From Gemmobacter nectariphilus (GTDB taxonomy: Bacteria > Pseudomonadota > Alphaproteobacteria > Rhodobacterales > Rhodobacteraceae): DNA of 44,513 nt. The notes under the pieces were generated by a model. It was not told the DNA's origin. It worked only from the letters and a program-made list of their open reading frames with translations, and did not search any database. The stretch is taken from contig DYMU01000022.1 of the NCBI GenBank assembly GCA_020721445.1, positions 1-44,513 of the forward strand. Reading direction: 5' to 3'. This document shows, in pieces, positions 7,048 to 16,106 of this stretch; the stretch's first letter is position 1, and each line of letters starts with the position of its first letter. Both the position numbers and the translations under genes were made by a program.

Positions 7048-8217
7048 TCAGCGCGCAGACAGGGCAAGGTTCGGGGCCTTTGCCACAGTCAGCCTGACGC
7101 CGTGCAGTCTTTGCCGGTCGCGAACATGGGCCACGATGACCAGAATGCAGATGCCGGTGGCAATCAGCAAGGTATCGAACAGCACTGATACAGGCTCTAT
7201 CGCCTTGGTGACCTGCGCGACATAGGCCAGCACCGTTCCGGTGGCGAAGACCGGCAGGGAATGGCGGCCCAGCAGCACAAACACGCCAAGTCGCGGGCTG
7301 GCGGCCAGCGTCCTGAGCGATGGCAAGGCGCTGACGATATAGGCCAGCGCAAGAATGTGCAGCAGACGGGGCAAGGATACAAAACTCTTGTCGAAAGCGG
7401 TGAAAAGCGACGGCACCGAGGCGTATTCATAGAGCAGCCAAAGCCCGTGCCCGCCCCAAGCGGCGACCAGAGGCACCTGAATCCAGACCGCTGCGACAAC
7501 CACAAAGCCCACAGCCAGACGCAGCGGCCAGTGCCTGATGGGCAAGAACCGCTGCCCCCTGCGCATGGCAAGCCCGGTCAGAACCCCGGCGACAAACAGC
7601 ACCTGCCAGGCCAAGGGGTTGAAGAACCAGCCATAATCCGTAGGCCAGGTCGGCATCTTGATGGTCAGCACGCCCGCCACAAGCCACAGCAGCAGCGACG
7701 CCGCCATTGTCGACTTTGGCCAATGCACGGCGGAAAACAGAATGGCGGGGGCCGTGATCATCAAGACAATGTAAAGCGGCAAGATATCGGCATAGGCAAA
7801 GTGATGGCCCAGCAGGACCAGCGGTGCCATCATCGCTACCGGGTGTTCCACCGCGCGCAGGATGCTGCGATCCTGGGCCATCACCGCGACCCCGGAGTGG
7901 TCAATCGTCAGCGCAAACAGGGCCACGATGCAAAACAACGCCAGAACATGCACCCACCACAGCGTCAGTGCCCGGTGCCAGGGTCGCAGGGCCTGAGCAA
8001 GGCTGGGCCGGCCGCGCAGGAAGTCCGGGCCATAGGCCAACCCGGTGGCAATGCCGGACATCAGGACAAACGCCTCGGCGGCATCGGAAAAGCCGAAGTT
8101 GCGCGAAGTGAAGTTCTCCCAGATCGTGCCCGGCACGTGGTTGATGAAGATCATCACCAGCGCGATGCCGCGCAACAGATCAATCCGAAGATCGCGAAGA
8201 TGCGGTGTTTCAGGCAT
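7048..8217 (-). CDS. opgC: OpgC, succinyl-modifying membrane protein of periplasmic glucans
   Basis: OpgC-family proteins attach succinyl residues to osmoregulated periplasmic glucans from the inner membrane. This 389-residue polytopic protein begins with the family signature 'RDLRIDLLRGIALVMIFINH' (residues 7-26), followed by 'FVLMSGIATGLAYG' and about ten hydrophobic segments. Late in the protein 'LGRHSLPVFATGTVLAYV' is typical of the acyltransferase-3-like fold. The start overlaps the opgH end by 8 bases. The order opgG-small ORF-opgH-opgC matches the Rhodobacter sphaeroides opg operon as I recall it. Confidence 0.92.
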   Translation of the reverse strand: MPETPHLRDLRIDLLRGIALVMIFINHVPGTIWENFTSRNFGFSDAAEAFVLMSGIATGLAYGPDFLRGRPSLAQALRPWHRALTLWWVHVLALFCIVALFALTIDHSGVAVMAQDRSILRAVEHPVAMMAPLVLLGHHFAYADILPLYIVLMITAPAILFSAVHWPKSTMAASLLLWLVAGVLTIKMPTWPTDYGWFFNPLAWQVLFVAGVLTGLAMRRGQRFLPIRHWPLRLAVGFVVVAAVWIQVPLVAAWGGHGLWLLYEYASVPSLFTAFDKSFVSLPRLLHILALAYIVSALPSLRTLAASPRLGVFVLLGRHSLPVFATGTVLAYVAQVTKAIEPVSVLFDTLLIATGICILVIVAHVRDRQRLHGVRLTVAKAPNLALSAR

Positions 8218-9985
8218 ATTTCAAATCCGCTGTCGCCGTGTTCCATCGTGCAAGGATCGCGTCGTGCCAGGCCACGATGGGCGGGGTTGACTGGTCTGTC
8301 GGCACCTGAAACTGGCCGGGTGATGCGGTGCGCGAGGTCCACCAGATCACCAGTGGCGCCGCAATCATCGGCAAGGCCACCGGCAGCAACCACACGGTCA
8401 GGACCGGCGCATAAACCTGCGTGATCGCAATGCCTGCGCCGCCCCACAGGCTGATCCAGCGCCCGCCTGACCAGGCCTCGGCAAAGCTCAGGCCACCGTC
8501 ACCACGGTTGTTGGGTGGCCAGCCGCCATCCAGACCCAGCAAAACCTGAAAAACCGACCGGCTTTGAAAGGCCAGCAGCACCGGGGCATAAAGCGACGAC
8601 AGCGCAAGTTCCGAAAAGACCGCCCGCAAGCTTTTGCCCGCACCGCCAAAGCCCCTTGCGCGCCCCGTCACGATGGCGGTCAGCACAACCAGCAATTTGG
8701 GCATCACCAGCAAACCGAAAACCCCGATCGCAAGGCCAATGGCCTTGGGGGTTTCATCATTGGGAAACACCGGAAACGGCCAGTTTTCCTGCGGGAAATA
8801 GTCCAACTCACCGCCCCAATAGATCGCCGCGACGGATGCCGCGATAAAGCCCAGCCAGACCAGCGGCGCAAGATAGGCGAAAATCCCCTGAAACAGCGAA
8901 AACCGGCTCCAGGGCAGCAGCCCGGGGGCGGCTATCACCTTGCTGTGTTGCAGGTTGCCCTGACACCACCGCCGGTCGCGCTTGGCATGGTCGATGATGT
9001 TTTCGGGGCCTTCCTCATACGATCCTTGCAGATCGTCATCCAGCCGCACAATCCACCCGGCGCGGGCCAGGAGCGCCGCTTCGACATAGTCATGGCTCAG
9101 GATATGGCCGCCAAATGGCGGCCTGCCCGACAGCTCTGGCAGGCCACAGCTTTCGGCCCAGGCCTTGATGCGGACGATGGCGTTATGGCCCCAGAACGGC
9201 CCGACCCTGCCCTGCATCGCGGCAAGCCCCCGCGCGAAGGCCGGCGAATGGAACGCGGCCGCAAACTGCATCGCGCGCCCGAACAGCGACCGGGCCCGGA
9301 TCACCTTTGGCAAGGTTTGCAGCAGGCCCAACTCGGGCTCGGCCTCGATCCGGCGGATCATCTCAAGGATGGTCTCGCCCTCCATCAGACTGTCCGCGTC
9401 AAGGATCACGGCGTAATCCCAGGCCGCACCCGAGGTGGTGATGAAGTCTTCGATATTGCCCGCTTTGCGGCCGATGTTCTTTTCGCGACGGCGATAGAAC
9501 ATCCGTCCCGGCCCGTTTTGTTCCGCAAGCAGCCGCCCGAACCACTGCCGTTCAGCCGCAGCGATGGCGTCGTCGCGCGTGTCTGACAGCACCGCAAAAT
9601 CGACGTGCGCGGCCGTTCCCGTGGCACGCAAGGATTGGTCCATCGCCGCGATCCGGGCAAAGGTGGCCACCGGATCTTCGTTATAGACCGGAACGATCAC
9701 CACGGTCTTGCCCCGGATCGGCCCCTGTTCCCGCAGCACCGGGCGGGCGCGCGACGTCAGCCCCAAAAGCGCTGTTGCGGCCCCCCAGGCCAGCCACCAG
9801 GTGGACAGCAGGATCAGCAGCGTGCGCACCACGTCGATCCACGACATGCCATCGGCAGAGCCGTAGATGAAAAACACCATGGCCGCCACCGTCGCCGCCA
9901 GCACGCTGGACAACAGGGCAAGAACGCGTGCCCCGCCAGCGCGATAACTGACCGCACCCGGTTTCGTTGTGACCGTCCGTGTCAT
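8210..9985 (-). CDS. opgH: Glucans biosynthesis glucosyltransferase OpgH (MdoH)
   Basis: OpgH polymerises UDP-glucose into the beta-1,2-glucan backbone and moves it across the inner membrane. The 591-residue protein has two N-terminal membrane spans (about 21-42 and 52-75), a GT2 domain with 'VIVPVYNEDP', 'AVLSDT', the metal-binding 'ILDADSLMEG', 'ILSHDYVEAALLARAGW' and the acceptor-site motif 'RDRRWCQGN', then several C-terminal spans. It is far shorter than the 847-residue E. coli protein: the long N-terminal cytoplasmic region and part of the C-terminus are missing. A separate 66-residue protein is encoded 3 bases upstream, where that N-terminal region would be. Confidence 0.95.
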   Translation of the reverse strand: MTRTVTTKPGAVSYRAGGARVLALLSSVLAATVAAMVFFIYGSADGMSWIDVVRTLLILLSTWWLAWGAATALLGLTSRARPVLREQGPIRGKTVVIVPVYNEDPVATFARIAAMDQSLRATGTAAHVDFAVLSDTRDDAIAAAERQWFGRLLAEQNGPGRMFYRRREKNIGRKAGNIEDFITTSGAAWDYAVILDADSLMEGETILEMIRRIEAEPELGLLQTLPKVIRARSLFGRAMQFAAAFHSPAFARGLAAMQGRVGPFWGHNAIVRIKAWAESCGLPELSGRPPFGGHILSHDYVEAALLARAGWIVRLDDDLQGSYEEGPENIIDHAKRDRRWCQGNLQHSKVIAAPGLLPWSRFSLFQGIFAYLAPLVWLGFIAASVAAIYWGGELDYFPQENWPFPVFPNDETPKAIGLAIGVFGLLVMPKLLVVLTAIVTGRARGFGGAGKSLRAVFSELALSSLYAPVLLAFQSRSVFQVLLGLDGGWPPNNRGDGGLSFAEAWSGGRWISLWGGAGIAITQVYAPVLTVWLLPVALPMIAAPLVIWWTSRTASPGQFQVPTDQSTPPIVAWHDAILARWNTATADLKYA

Positions 9986-9988
9986 GGA

Positions 9989-10189
9989 TCAGCCGATGCG
10001 GCGAGAGCCGGGCTTCAGCATCGCAACCGGGGTCAGAAGCCAGCCGATCAGGCGCGGCAGCAGCGGGCGGCCGGATTGCAGCATCTGCTTGGGCATCATC
10101 AGCGGCGCAGACGGCGGGGCCAGAACATCGGCGGGCATGTCCGCGCCGAGGGACAGTCGCTTGGTGTCAATCGAAGTCTGATTGGTCAT
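9989..10189 (-). CDS. Small protein between opgG and opgH (OpgI position)
   Basis: A 66-residue protein whose ATG at 10189 overlaps the opgG stop (ATGA) and whose stop is 3 bases before opgH, so it is certainly co-translated. It is soluble-looking with an amphipathic C-terminal stretch 'LLPRLIGWLLTPVAMLKPG'; there is no signal peptide or catalytic motif. A gene called opgI is reported at this operon position in R. sphaeroides; I believe this is its counterpart but cannot compare sequences. Because OpgH here lacks the long cytoplasmic N-terminus of the E. coli enzyme, this protein could supply part of that function (inference). Confidence 0.75.
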   Translation of the reverse strand: MTNQTSIDTKRLSLGADMPADVLAPPSAPLMMPKQMLQSGRPLLPRLIGWLLTPVAMLKPGSRRIG

Positions 10190-11799
10190 TCGGTCACCCA
10201 TTGATACAACCAGTTCTCTGAAAGTTTGCGGCCATAGCCTGCGATATGCGCGACAAGCTCGACGGTTTCACCCGCTTCGGGCAACACATCCAGCACCAGA
10301 CGCCAGACAGCCGGGCCTTCGATCTTGGACAGGGTCTGAACGGCAATCGTGCCGCCCGCGACGGTCACCACCGGGTCCAGCTTGGCATCGGGCGGCAGCG
10401 CCGCCAGCATGCCACCGGCGAAATCCACCACGAACTTGCGGGTTCCGGCAGTGTTTTCAACACCCGAAACACCGCCGGCGCCGGCGCGGGTCTCTTTGAC
10501 GAAGGCTAGCTCGTCTGCGGGGTCAAGCGGCAGAATCCCCCAGTTCAAGCGATAGGAAACCTCCAGCAACTCGCCGGGAACGGGCATGGTCTGCGGCACC
10601 CAGAACGCAACGATATTGTCGTTCACCTCAAGATCGCTGGGAATCTCGACCAGACGCACCGCACCCTTGCCCCAGTCGCCGATCGGTTCAACCAGCAGCG
10701 ACGGACGGTGTTCGTAGTGCGATACCGCATCCTGATAGCTTTCAAAATCGCGGTCACGCTGCATCAGGCCAAAGGCTTTCGGGCTGTCTTCGACAAACCA
10801 TGATTCAGACAGCCGCCCGGGGTTGTTCAGCGGGCGCCAGATGCGATCGCCATCCCGCCGATGAATGACAAGCCCGTCACTGTCATGCACGTTAGGCCGG
10901 AAATCATCAAAGGCGCTGCGGTTCTTTTCCGAGAACAGGAACATCGAGGTCAGCGGCGCAATTCCGATCTGCTCGACCTCGGTCCGGAAGAACAGGCGCG
11001 CCGTCACATCCATTGTGGTGGTCGCGCCGGGGCGGATGACAAAACGGTAGGCCCCGGTGCAGCTTTGACTTTCCAGCGCCGCATAGACCGTGACTTCGCG
11101 CGCCAGCGGTGCGGGCTTTTCCACCCAGAACCGGGTGAAGCGTGGAAATTCTTCCGGGCGGCCCAGACCCGTGTTGATGGCAAGACCGCGCGCGGACAGG
11201 CCATAGCCGTTGCCACGCCCGACGGCGCGGAAGTAGCTGGCACCAAGAAAGGCCACGACCTCGTCAAACAGATCGCCGCGGTTCAGCGGAGCATTCAACC
11301 TGAAGCCGGCCACACCGGGCAACGGTGCATGCAGCGGAACCCGGTCCTTGATCCGGTCATAGTAAAGGAAATCATCCGTCGAAAACACCAACGGTTGCGC
11401 CAGGCCAGCATCGACCTCAAACAGCGTTACCGGCTCGGCAAACAGCCAGCCAAGGTGAAAGGCGTGCAGATGGAACCCGGCCTCTGGCCCGGCCCAGCGG
11501 GCCTGCTGTGGGTTGAACTGCACCGCCTGATAGTCGTCGTAGTTCAGCTTGGTGAAAAAGCCCTCGGCGGGCTGGACCGGCCGTGACGGCTGTGCTGCAA
11601 GGCCGCGGACCTCCTCGGTCAGGCTGTCAAAGCTGAACGGCACGCCCGGCGTTGCCATCGGCTCTGTCGTGGCAGGTGGGCTGTCGGCCCAAGCCCGGCC
11701 TGACATCATGGTGCCGCATTGCAGCGAAGCAAGACAGCCTAGGCCAGCCAGAACGGAACGGCGCGGAAACACGGCGATTGCATCCGGTTGCACCGGCAT
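10186..11799 (-). CDS. opgG: Periplasmic glucan biosynthesis protein OpgG/OpgD family
   Basis: OpgG/OpgD proteins act in the periplasm on nascent beta-1,2-glucans; E. coli OpgD has been shown to be a beta-1,2-glucanase. The 537-residue product has an N-terminal twin-arginine-like signal 'FPRRSVLAGLGCLASL' (residues 11-26), then the family strings 'PFSFDSLTEEVRGLA', 'LNYDDYQAVQF', 'FFTKL', 'GASYFRAVGRGNGYGLSARG' and 'SESWFVEDSPKAFGLMQRDR', ending in an Ig-like beta domain. Which of the OpgG or OpgD subtypes it is cannot be settled by eye; the Tat-like signal leans to OpgD. An AGAGGT ribosome site lies 6 bases before the ATG. It is the first gene of the opg operon. Confidence 0.9.
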   Translation of the reverse strand: MPVQPDAIAVFPRRSVLAGLGCLASLQCGTMMSGRAWADSPPATTEPMATPGVPFSFDSLTEEVRGLAAQPSRPVQPAEGFFTKLNYDDYQAVQFNPQQARWAGPEAGFHLHAFHLGWLFAEPVTLFEVDAGLAQPLVFSTDDFLYYDRIKDRVPLHAPLPGVAGFRLNAPLNRGDLFDEVVAFLGASYFRAVGRGNGYGLSARGLAINTGLGRPEEFPRFTRFWVEKPAPLAREVTVYAALESQSCTGAYRFVIRPGATTTMDVTARLFFRTEVEQIGIAPLTSMFLFSEKNRSAFDDFRPNVHDSDGLVIHRRDGDRIWRPLNNPGRLSESWFVEDSPKAFGLMQRDRDFESYQDAVSHYEHRPSLLVEPIGDWGKGAVRLVEIPSDLEVNDNIVAFWVPQTMPVPGELLEVSYRLNWGILPLDPADELAFVKETRAGAGGVSGVENTAGTRKFVVDFAGGMLAALPPDAKLDPVVTVAGGTIAVQTLSKIEGPAVWRLVLDVLPEAGETVELVAHIAGYGRKLSENWLYQWVTE

Positions 11800-12406
11800 T
11801 TTGACCTCTGACCTTCGATTCGCGGAAAACTTAACAAAAGTCGCAGGTTATCCGCCATCGCGCCAGATCTCATGCTATGCACGCAACGCATTCCTGCCAT
11901 GCTGCACTTGCAAACCACTCTGACCCGACGCGCGATTCCCCAACGACTGCGCTCTATATGGAAATGCTGCAACCGCAGTCAATTGCCCACAATGACGCAA
12001 ATCCCGGCACGTCCTTGAAATGCGCGATTTTCCGCCCTGCGACTGGCGCTTAGTGCCACGCTGCCTTGTGCCCCATGACAGATGCGCGCCACACATGAGG
12101 AAGCGGGCGTGGCCGGTATCGCACGTTCAAAAGCGCCAAACAGATCGGATGACGTTTGATCGGCACCGCGTCTGCCCGGTGCGCGGGCTGGCCGCGCGGT
12201 TGGCAGTCAGCCCCCTGTTGATCTGCACATGGCAAAAGCTGCTTTCGCGGCGGGCGAAGGTGATTTGAAATGCCGATGCTCAGGCTGGCGAGGTCCGTTG
12301 CCTCAAGAGGCACTCCACCCCGCACATCTGCACAAGGTGCGCTTTCCCTGCTTCAAAGCGGTCGCACCACGGGACGCCAGACAGATCCGTGAACGAGTGC
12401 CGGTCC
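11800..12406. other. Intergenic region between pstB and opgG, no gene seen
   Basis: About 600 bases. Nearest opgG is an AT-richer stretch (11810-11850) that should hold the opg promoter; a TTAAGT on the minus strand is a possible -10. No convincing open frame, RNA or strong terminator was seen. A phoU gene, which often follows pstB, is absent. Confidence 0.55.
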
Positions 12407-13204
12407 TTAACCTATCCGACCGCTGATATAGCTTTCAGTCCGGGGATCACTGGGATTTGTAAAAACCTGACTGGTGTCGCCGTATTCGACCAGATTTCCA
12501 AGATGGAAGAACGCGGTCTTCTGGCTGACGCGGGCGGCTTGCTGCATCGAGTGGGTGACGATCACCACCGAAAACTGGCTGCGAAGCTCGTCAATCAGCT
12601 CTTCCACCTGCGCTGTGGCGATCGGGTCCAGCGCAGAACAGGGTTCGTCCATCAGCAAGACCTGCGGGTTGGTCGCGATGGCACGCGCGATGCACAATCG
12701 CTGCTGCTGGCCACCGGAAAGACCGGTTCCCGGGGCCGACAGGCGATCTTTGGCCTCGTTCCACAGGGCGGCCTTTCGCAACGAGGTCTCGACTATCTCA
12801 TCCAGTTCGGCCTTTGACGATGTCCGGCCGTGGATGCGGGGCCCATAGGCAACATTGTCATAGATTGATTTCGGAAACGGATTTGGTTTCTGGAACACCA
12901 TGCCCACAACCGCGCGCAACTGCACGGCGTCCACCTTGGGATCATGGATGTCCTGACCGTCCAGCGTGATCTTGCCTTCAACCCTGGCCGACGCCACCGT
13001 GTCGTTCATCCGGTTGAGACAGCGCAAGAAGGTGGATTTGCCACAGCCCGAAGGGCCGATGAACGCGGTGACGACCTTGTCCAGGATATTGACGTTTACG
13101 TCCTTGAGGGCCTGGGTCGTGCCATAGTAGACCTGCACACCCTCGGCCCGCATCTTGATCTTGGCGGTCGAAACGTCGAGGTCGGACTTTGTCATATCGT
13201 TCAT
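12407..13204 (-). CDS. pstB: Phosphate ABC transporter ATP-binding protein
   Basis: PstB hydrolyses ATP to drive phosphate import through PstCA. The 265-residue protein has Walker A 'GPSGCGKST', Q-loop '[17 protein letters not shown]' (a PstB hallmark), ABC signature 'LSGGQQQRL', Walker B '[13 protein letters not shown]' and H-loop 'IVTHSMQQA'. I chose the start at 13204, 14 bases after the pstA stop; an in-frame ATG at 13195 is equally possible, and one at 13225 would overlap pstA. It is the last gene of pstSCAB. No phoU follows. Confidence 0.96.
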   Translation of the reverse strand: MNDMTKSDLDVSTAKIKMRAEGVQVYYGTTQALKDVNVNILDKVVTAFIGPSGCGKSTFLRCLNRMNDTVASARVEGKITLDGQDIHDPKVDAVQLRAVVGMVFQKPNPFPKSIYDNVAYGPRIHGRTSSKAELDEIVETSLRKAALWNEAKDRLSAPGTGLSGGQQQRLCIARAIATNPQVLLMDEPCSALDPIATAQVEELIDELRSQFSVVIVTHSMQQAARVSQKTAFFHLGNLVEYGDTSQVFTNPSDPRTESYISGRIG

Positions 13205-13218
13205 TTCAGGATCCCGAT

Positions 13219-14571
13219 TTACCAACGACGCTCAAACTTGCGGCGCAGGATGATGGCGGTCACGTTCATGATGACCAGAAACACCAAAAGCACGATGATC
13301 GCGCCGGAAGACCGTTCCAGAAACGCCGGGTCGGACCGCGACGCCCAAGAATACACCTGCACCGGAAGCGCGGTTGCCGGATCAAAGAAACCAGAAATCG
13401 GGGCACCCGGATAGTTGTCGACGAACGCCACCATGCCGATCAGCAGCAGCGGTGCGGTTTCCCCCAAAGCCGAGGCCAGACCCAGGATGGTGCCGGTCAG
13501 GATACCGGGGGCCGCCAAAGGCAGGACGTGGTGGAACACCGTCTGCATCTTCGACGCGCCCACACCAAGCGCTGCATCGCGGATCGACGGCGGAACGGCG
13601 CGGATGGCGGACCGGCTGGCAATGATGATCGTCGGCAGGGTCATCAGACTGATCACCAGCGCTCCGACCATGGCCGAAGATTGCGGCAGACCGGCAAAGT
13701 TGATGAACAGCGCAAGGCCAAGAATACCGAAGACAATCGACGGAACCGCCGCAAGGTTGGAAATATTGACCTCGATGATGTCGGTCCAGCGGTTCTTCGG
13801 CGCAAATTCCTCAAGATAGATGCTGGCGGCGACACCGATCGGAACACAGATGATCAGCACAAGAAACATCAGGTAAAGCGATCCAAGGATCGCCACGCCA
13901 AGGCCCGCCGTTTCCGGGCGAAGATCGGACGAATCCGAATTGGTCAGGAAGCGGCTGTTCCAGCCCAAAGACAGGATGCCGGCGTCTCGCAGGGTGTCGG
14001 CCAGATCAAGCTGGGCCGGCGATACGTTGCTGTCACGCGATGCGGTATCGCGGGTCACACGGCCTTTGAAGTAGCCATCAATTCGCCCGTTGGCGAAGAC
14101 CGATATGGTGATCGTTTGCCCCACAAGCGACGGGTCGGCCAGAACCATGTTGCGCACCTGCGCCGGTGCCGACTTGGACACCATTTCCCCCAGTTCCTTG
14201 TCCGACACCTTTTCCTGCGGAATACCCTTGTCAAGCAAGGCCGCGACGATGCTGTTGTTCAGCACCTTCGTGTAGCTGAAGGTGGTCACCTTGGCCATCG
14301 TGTTGCGATCCCGTGTCCCTGTCGGATCCACAACGGCCGCGTCGATCGTCACCGGAAAGGTCAACTGCGCCTGACGAAACGCGCTGATGCCGTCATTAAA
14401 GATCGTGAACAGCATGAAGGCAAGAACGCCGAGGCTGAAGACGATTGCGACGATGCCATAGGCCTTGAAACGGGCCTCTGCGGCGTGGCGCTTCTTCATC
14501 CCTTTGCTGCCGACCATGATCGAGGCCGCGGCGCTTTGCGAAGGCATGGGTTGGGCAGAGATATCGGTCAT
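13219..14571 (-). CDS. pstA: Phosphate ABC transporter permease PstA
   Basis: PstA is one of the two membrane subunits of the phosphate importer. This 450-residue form has a cytoplasmic N-terminus, one span near 40-60, a periplasmic domain of about 160 residues ('[19 protein letters not shown]...'), and then the five-span core with the EAA-loop '[19 protein letters not shown]' followed by '[18 protein letters not shown]'. It is much longer than E. coli PstA (296 residues) because of the periplasmic insert, a feature of the long alphaproteobacterial PstA class. It overlaps the pstC stop by 4 bases. Confidence 0.95.
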   Translation of the reverse strand: MTDISAQPMPSQSAAASIMVGSKGMKKRHAAEARFKAYGIVAIVFSLGVLAFMLFTIFNDGISAFRQAQLTFPVTIDAAVVDPTGTRDRNTMAKVTTFSYTKVLNNSIVAALLDKGIPQEKVSDKELGEMVSKSAPAQVRNMVLADPSLVGQTITISVFANGRIDGYFKGRVTRDTASRDSNVSPAQLDLADTLRDAGILSLGWNSRFLTNSDSSDLRPETAGLGVAILGSLYLMFLVLIICVPIGVAASIYLEEFAPKNRWTDIIEVNISNLAAVPSIVFGILGLALFINFAGLPQSSAMVGALVISLMTLPTIIIASRSAIRAVPPSIRDAALGVGASKMQTVFHHVLPLAAPGILTGTILGLASALGETAPLLLIGMVAFVDNYPGAPISGFFDPATALPVQVYSWASRSDPAFLERSSGAIIVLLVFLVIMNVTAIILRRKFERRW

Positions 14572-16028
14572 TCGTATTGCTCACGGTATTTGCGGACGAT
14601 GAACAGGGCCAGAATGTTCAGGCCCAGCGTGATGACAAACAGCGTGATCCCAAGGGCAAACGCCACCAAGGTTTCAGGTGCTGCGAAATCGGTGTCTCCG
14701 GTCAACTGGCCAACGATCTTCACGGTCATCGTGGTCATGGCTTCGAACGGGTTGAGGCTCAGCTTTGCCGCAGCACCGGCACCCATGGTCACGATCATGG
14801 TTTCACCAATGGCGCGGCTGGCGGCCAAAATCACCGCCCCCATGATCCCTGGCAGCGCGGCAGGAAGGATGACCTGCTTGACCGTCTCGGACTTGGTCGC
14901 CCCCAGACCGTAAGACCCATCCCGCATTGATTGCGGCACCGCGTTGATGATGTCATCCGCCAGTGACGAAATGAACGGGATGTTCAGGATGCCGATCACC
15001 AGACCCGCCGTCATCACCGACGACCCCGAGTTTCCAAGGCCAAGCGGTTGGGCAAAGTAATCACGCAACAGCGGTCCCACCGTCACCAGCGCAAACAGCC
15101 CGAACACCACCGTCGGAATACCGGCGATCACCTCGATCAGTGGCTTGACCCAGGCACGCACCGTGGGCGAGGCATATTCGGCCAGATAGATCGCGGTGAA
15201 CAGACCCAGCGGAACCGCAACGATCATCGAGACGAACGAGATATACAGCGTGCCCCACAGCAGCGGCAGGAACCCAAGCTCGGACCCCCCACGGAATTGC
15301 GGGTTCCATGTCAGGCCAAAAAAGAAGTCCGCAGCCGGATATTGCCGGAAGAAGTTCAGGCTTTCGGCAACCATCGACCAGACAATGCCCACGGTCGTCA
15401 GCACGGCGATAGAGGCAGATGCGATCAGCAACGCCTTCACAAACGCTTCCACCCGATTGCGGGCCCGGAATGCGGGTTTCGTTGCCCAAATCGCATAGCC
15501 AAGCCCGCCAACGGCCACGACCAGCGTCAGGATGTTGCGCAAGGTCGAACCGCTCAGCGCCGCTGCACGATAGACCTGCGCAGCGCGCAGGGTTTCGCTG
15601 GACACAGCCGAACCAAGCGCCACACCCACATCGGCCAAGCGCGCGCGGATATCGGTCAACTCGGCGCGGATCATCGACGCTTGCTCTTCGCTCAGCGCGC
15701 CGGCGCGCACCGCAACATCCAGACCACTCGCCACACGGCGCACATCGGCCATGGTCAACTTACGCGCTACTGGGTCGCTGGTCACGGATTCGGGCAGAAA
15801 GGCCAGCGTGCGGTTTTCCAGAACGAAAGGCTGCACAACCAGCCAGCCGACAAGAAGGATCAAGGCCGGCATCGAGGCCATCAGGGCGGCATGCCAGCCA
15901 TAATAATTGGGAAGGGAATGCAATTTACGGACATTGCCGGACACCATCGACAGCGCGCGCTGTCTTCCCATAACGTACGCTGCAACAGCTATGGCCACAA
16001 TGATTGCGACAAGCAGGAGGACTGTCAT
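14568..16028 (-). CDS. pstC: Phosphate ABC transporter permease PstC
   Basis: PstC pairs with PstA to form the phosphate channel. The 486-residue protein has membrane spans near 3-20 and 49-67, a periplasmic insert with a helical 'RAELTDIRARLADVG' region (about 75-155), and the permease core with 'PLLWGTLYISFVSMIVAVPL' and the EAA loop 'NAVPQSMRDGSYGLGATKSE'. Like its partner PstA it is the extended form; E. coli PstC has 319 residues. It starts 78 bases after pstS with only a weak ribosome site, and a stem-loop lies in that gap. It overlaps pstA by 4 bases. Confidence 0.95.
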   Translation of the reverse strand: MTVLLLVAIIVAIAVAAYVMGRQRALSMVSGNVRKLHSLPNYYGWHAALMASMPALILLVGWLVVQPFVLENRTLAFLPESVTSDPVARKLTMADVRRVASGLDVAVRAGALSEEQASMIRAELTDIRARLADVGVALGSAVSSETLRAAQVYRAAALSGSTLRNILTLVVAVGGLGYAIWATKPAFRARNRVEAFVKALLIASASIAVLTTVGIVWSMVAESLNFFRQYPAADFFFGLTWNPQFRGGSELGFLPLLWGTLYISFVSMIVAVPLGLFTAIYLAEYASPTVRAWVKPLIEVIAGIPTVVFGLFALVTVGPLLRDYFAQPLGLGNSGSSVMTAGLVIGILNIPFISSLADDIINAVPQSMRDGSYGLGATKSETVKQVILPAALPGIMGAVILAASRAIGETMIVTMGAGAAAKLSLNPFEAMTTMTVKIVGQLTGDTDFAAPETLVAFALGITLFVITLGLNILALFIVRKYREQYE

Positions 16029-16072
16029 GTGGAGCGCCTGTGATGATAAATAAGGATCGGCTTCTGAAGGCA

Positions 16073-16096
16073 GACGGGGGCCAACAGGCCCCCGTC
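16073..16096 (-). terminator. Stem-loop between pstS and pstC (partial terminator or mRNA stabiliser)
   Basis: GACGGGGGCC and GGCCCCCGTC form a perfect 10-base-pair stem with a 4-base loop, 11 bases past the pstS stop. No T tract follows, so it is not a full intrinsic terminator. In ABC operons such hairpins protect the upstream mRNA and let the binding protein be made in excess. Confidence 0.75.
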
Positions 16097-16106
16097 CAGG
16101 GTCAGA

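Noticed and set aside
12075-12081. ATGACAG, a perfect Pho half-site (minus strand CTGTCAT) between pstB and opgG
   Set aside because: No second half-site at the required spacing on either side; a single 7-mer is expected by chance.
13189-14913. Plus-strand frame of 574 codons opposite pstA and pstC
   Set aside because: Arg/Gln/His-rich translation without domains; pstA and pstC on the other strand are unmistakable.
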